Part shown: piece by piece, positions 63,215 through 64,000 of the stretch
Numbering within the stretch: the stretch's first letter is position 1
Layout of the letters: each line of letters begins with the position of its first letter
NCBI RefSeq assembly: GCF_005298075.1
Contig: NZ_SZZH01000001.1
Coordinates: 248,001-312,000 of the forward strand
Direction of reading: 5' to 3'
Length of the DNA: 64,000 bases
From: Nakamurella flava
Lineage (GTDB): Bacteria; Actinomycetota; Actinomycetes; Mycobacteriales; Nakamurellaceae
Program-made: the position numbers and the translations under genes
Notes under the pieces: generated by a model
Database searches by the model: none
Told to the model about the DNA's origin: nothing
Seen by the model: only the letters and a program-made list of their open reading frames with translations

Positions 63215-63627
63215 TGTTCGGACTGTCGTGGACCCAGATCGGGATCATCGTGGTGGTCGGGGTCTTCGTCCTCGGCCCGGAACGGATACCGACCGCGGTG
63301 CGGTTCGTCGCCGACGGGACGACGAAGGTGCGGGGCATGGTGAGCGGCGCCCAGGACGGCCTTCGCCGCGAGATCGGACCGGAACTGGACGAGCTTCGTC
63401 GTCAGGTCGCCGAGCTCCAGGGGCTGCGGGACCTGATCGACCTGCGGGACCTGCACCCGCAGCGGTTGATCGGCGGGGCGCTGGCGGCATCGTCCGACCC
63501 GGCCGGTCCGGCGCCGGTCAGGCCGCCCGCCGGGCCGAGCCTGCACAAGACGCCGGCACCGGCCGACATCCCCAGCAGTTCCGGGCCATCGGCGACCCCG
63601 GACGTGACGGCGGCGACGATTCGGTAG
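63214..63627 (+). CDS. tatB: Sec-independent translocase protein TatB-like
   Basis: 137 residues from the ATG at 63214; GGAGG at 63204-63208 sits 5 bases before it and only 2 bases before the ATG at 63211. N-terminal helix [20 protein letters not shown] followed by [12 protein letters not shown], the TatB-type Glu-Pro hinge (TatA has KKLP), then a long amphipathic part and a Pro-rich tail. With TatC it forms the signal-binding complex. Order tatA-tatC-tatB is unusual for actinobacteria, where tatB generally stands apart. Confidence 0.9.
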   Translation: MFGLSWTQIGIIVVVGVFVLGPERIPTAVRFVADGTTKVRGMVSGAQDGLRREIGPELDELRRQVAELQGLRDLIDLRDLHPQRLIGGALAASSDPAGPAPVRPPAGPSLHKTPAPADIPSSSGPSATPDVTAATIR

Positions 63628-63630
63628 CGT
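63625..63630 (+). promoter_or_regulatory. Possible leaderless -10 box of rarA (TAGCGT)
   Basis: TAGCGT overlaps the tatB TAG stop and lies 7 bp before the rarA GTG, with no ribosome site between; matches the arrangement at 8462-8467. Confidence 0.4.
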
Positions 63631-63637
63631 CGCCGGG

Positions 63638-64000
63638 GTGAGCGCGCAGGAACCCGGGCTGTTCGGGATCGCCGCGGATCCGGATGAGCCGCCGGACTCC
63701 GCGGTGTTCGGGACGGCGGACGCGACCGGCGGTCACCGACTCACCCCGGCCGTGGCCGTCCCCGTCCCGTCCGGACCACTCGCGGCCCGGCTGCGGCCGC
63801 GGACGCTGGACGAGGTCGTCGGTCAGGCCCACCTGCTCGGCCCAGGCGCCCCGCTGCGCCGGCTGGTGGAGGGTGGCGCGGCGTCGTCGATGATCCTCTA
63901 CGGCCCGCCCGGGACCGGGAAGACGACGCTCGCGACCCTGGTCGCCGGGAGCACGGGTCGCCGCTTCGAGCAGCTGTCGGCGGTGTCGGCCGGGGTCAAG
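63638..64000 (+). CDS. rarA: Replication-associated recombination protein A (RarA/MgsA), 5' part
   Basis: First 121 codons from GTG; the gene continues beyond the window. After a ~45-residue N-terminal extension: [21 protein letters not shown], the entry sequence of the clamp-loader-like AAA family, and Walker [17 protein letters not shown] (~86-101), then LSAVSAGVK. RarA acts at stalled replication forks. Equivalent to mycobacterial Rv2559c, consistent with the conserved backbone. Confidence 0.92.
   Translation, partial: MSAQEPGLFGIAADPDEPPDSAVFGTADATGGHRLTPAVAVPVPSGPLAARLRPRTLDEVVGQAHLLGPGAPLRRLVEGGAASSMILYGPPGTGKTTLATLVAGSTGRRFEQLSAVSAGVK

Noticed and set aside
1-64000. CRISPR arrays, tRNA or rRNA genes, insertion sequences, prophage genes
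   Set aside because: No regular spaced repeats, transposase or integrase frames, or cloverleaf-like sequences were noticed on either strand.

Overview
The window is about 70% GC, with GTG starts, TAGnnT-type -10 boxes and a gene set that fit a high-GC Actinomycetota, perhaps near Nakamurella or other relatives of the Frankiales and Mycobacteriales (inference from gene order, not from a marker gene). A backbone of genes has the same relative order as I remember for Mycobacterium tuberculosis Rv2559c-Rv2582: cyclophilin, MBL hydrolase, hisS, Rv2578c-type radical SAM protein, aspS, the transglutaminase/ATP-grasp/alpha-E genes and rarA. Accessory modules sit between these backbone genes. No tRNA, rRNA, CRISPR, insertion sequence or prophage was seen.

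Region 1 (1-12.7 kb): a leftward operon of an NCS1 nucleobase/hydantoin-type permease, a hydantoinase/oxoprolinase A protein, three DUF917 paralogues and a PucR-type activator (cut by the window edge). Next to it are a DUF1684 protein, a TauE/SafE permease preceded by a possible leaderless leader peptide, and a YtcJ-type amidohydrolase coupled to an MFS transporter. This looks like uptake and ring-opening of small cyclic N-compounds.

Region 2 (12.7-35.8 kb): a MhuD-like haem oxygenase divergent from a lone 1064-residue SF1 helicase, then the backbone (ppiase, MBL, hisS, radical SAM, deaD, aspS). A class F sortase lies beside a probable substrate protein. The region ends with a three-gene transglutaminase / circularly permuted ATP-grasp / alpha-E operon, a widespread system of unknown product.

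Region 3 (35.9-55.4 kb) is the most interesting part: a polyol-type catabolic regulon with three FGGY kinases, a Zn alcohol dehydrogenase, an AraM-type glycerol-1-phosphate dehydrogenase, AraL- and CbbY-like HAD phosphatases, a class II aldolase, a divergent triosephosphate-isomerase homologue, a GlpD/EryB-type flavoenzyme, a fused acetoin/pyruvate-dehydrogenase-type E1 with its E2, and a GntR/HutC regulator. All seven intergenic control regions carry a 19-bp element made of two direct half-sites (roughly CnTGTnTAG) exactly 10 bp apart, so one regulator, most simply the GntR protein, should control everything. No recognisable transporter is present, but an unrecognised polytopic membrane protein (54435-55364) has this operator inside its promoter and is a good candidate for the missing transporter.

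Region 4 (55.4-64 kb): a Cof-type HAD phosphatase, a zinc-ribbon metallopeptidase, a second class F sortase with a lipobox, an NRAMP manganese transporter, two ferritin-like proteins (the first with a Tat signal, the second without a signal but with a C-terminal anchor), then tatA-tatC-tatB, and the start of rarA at the right edge.
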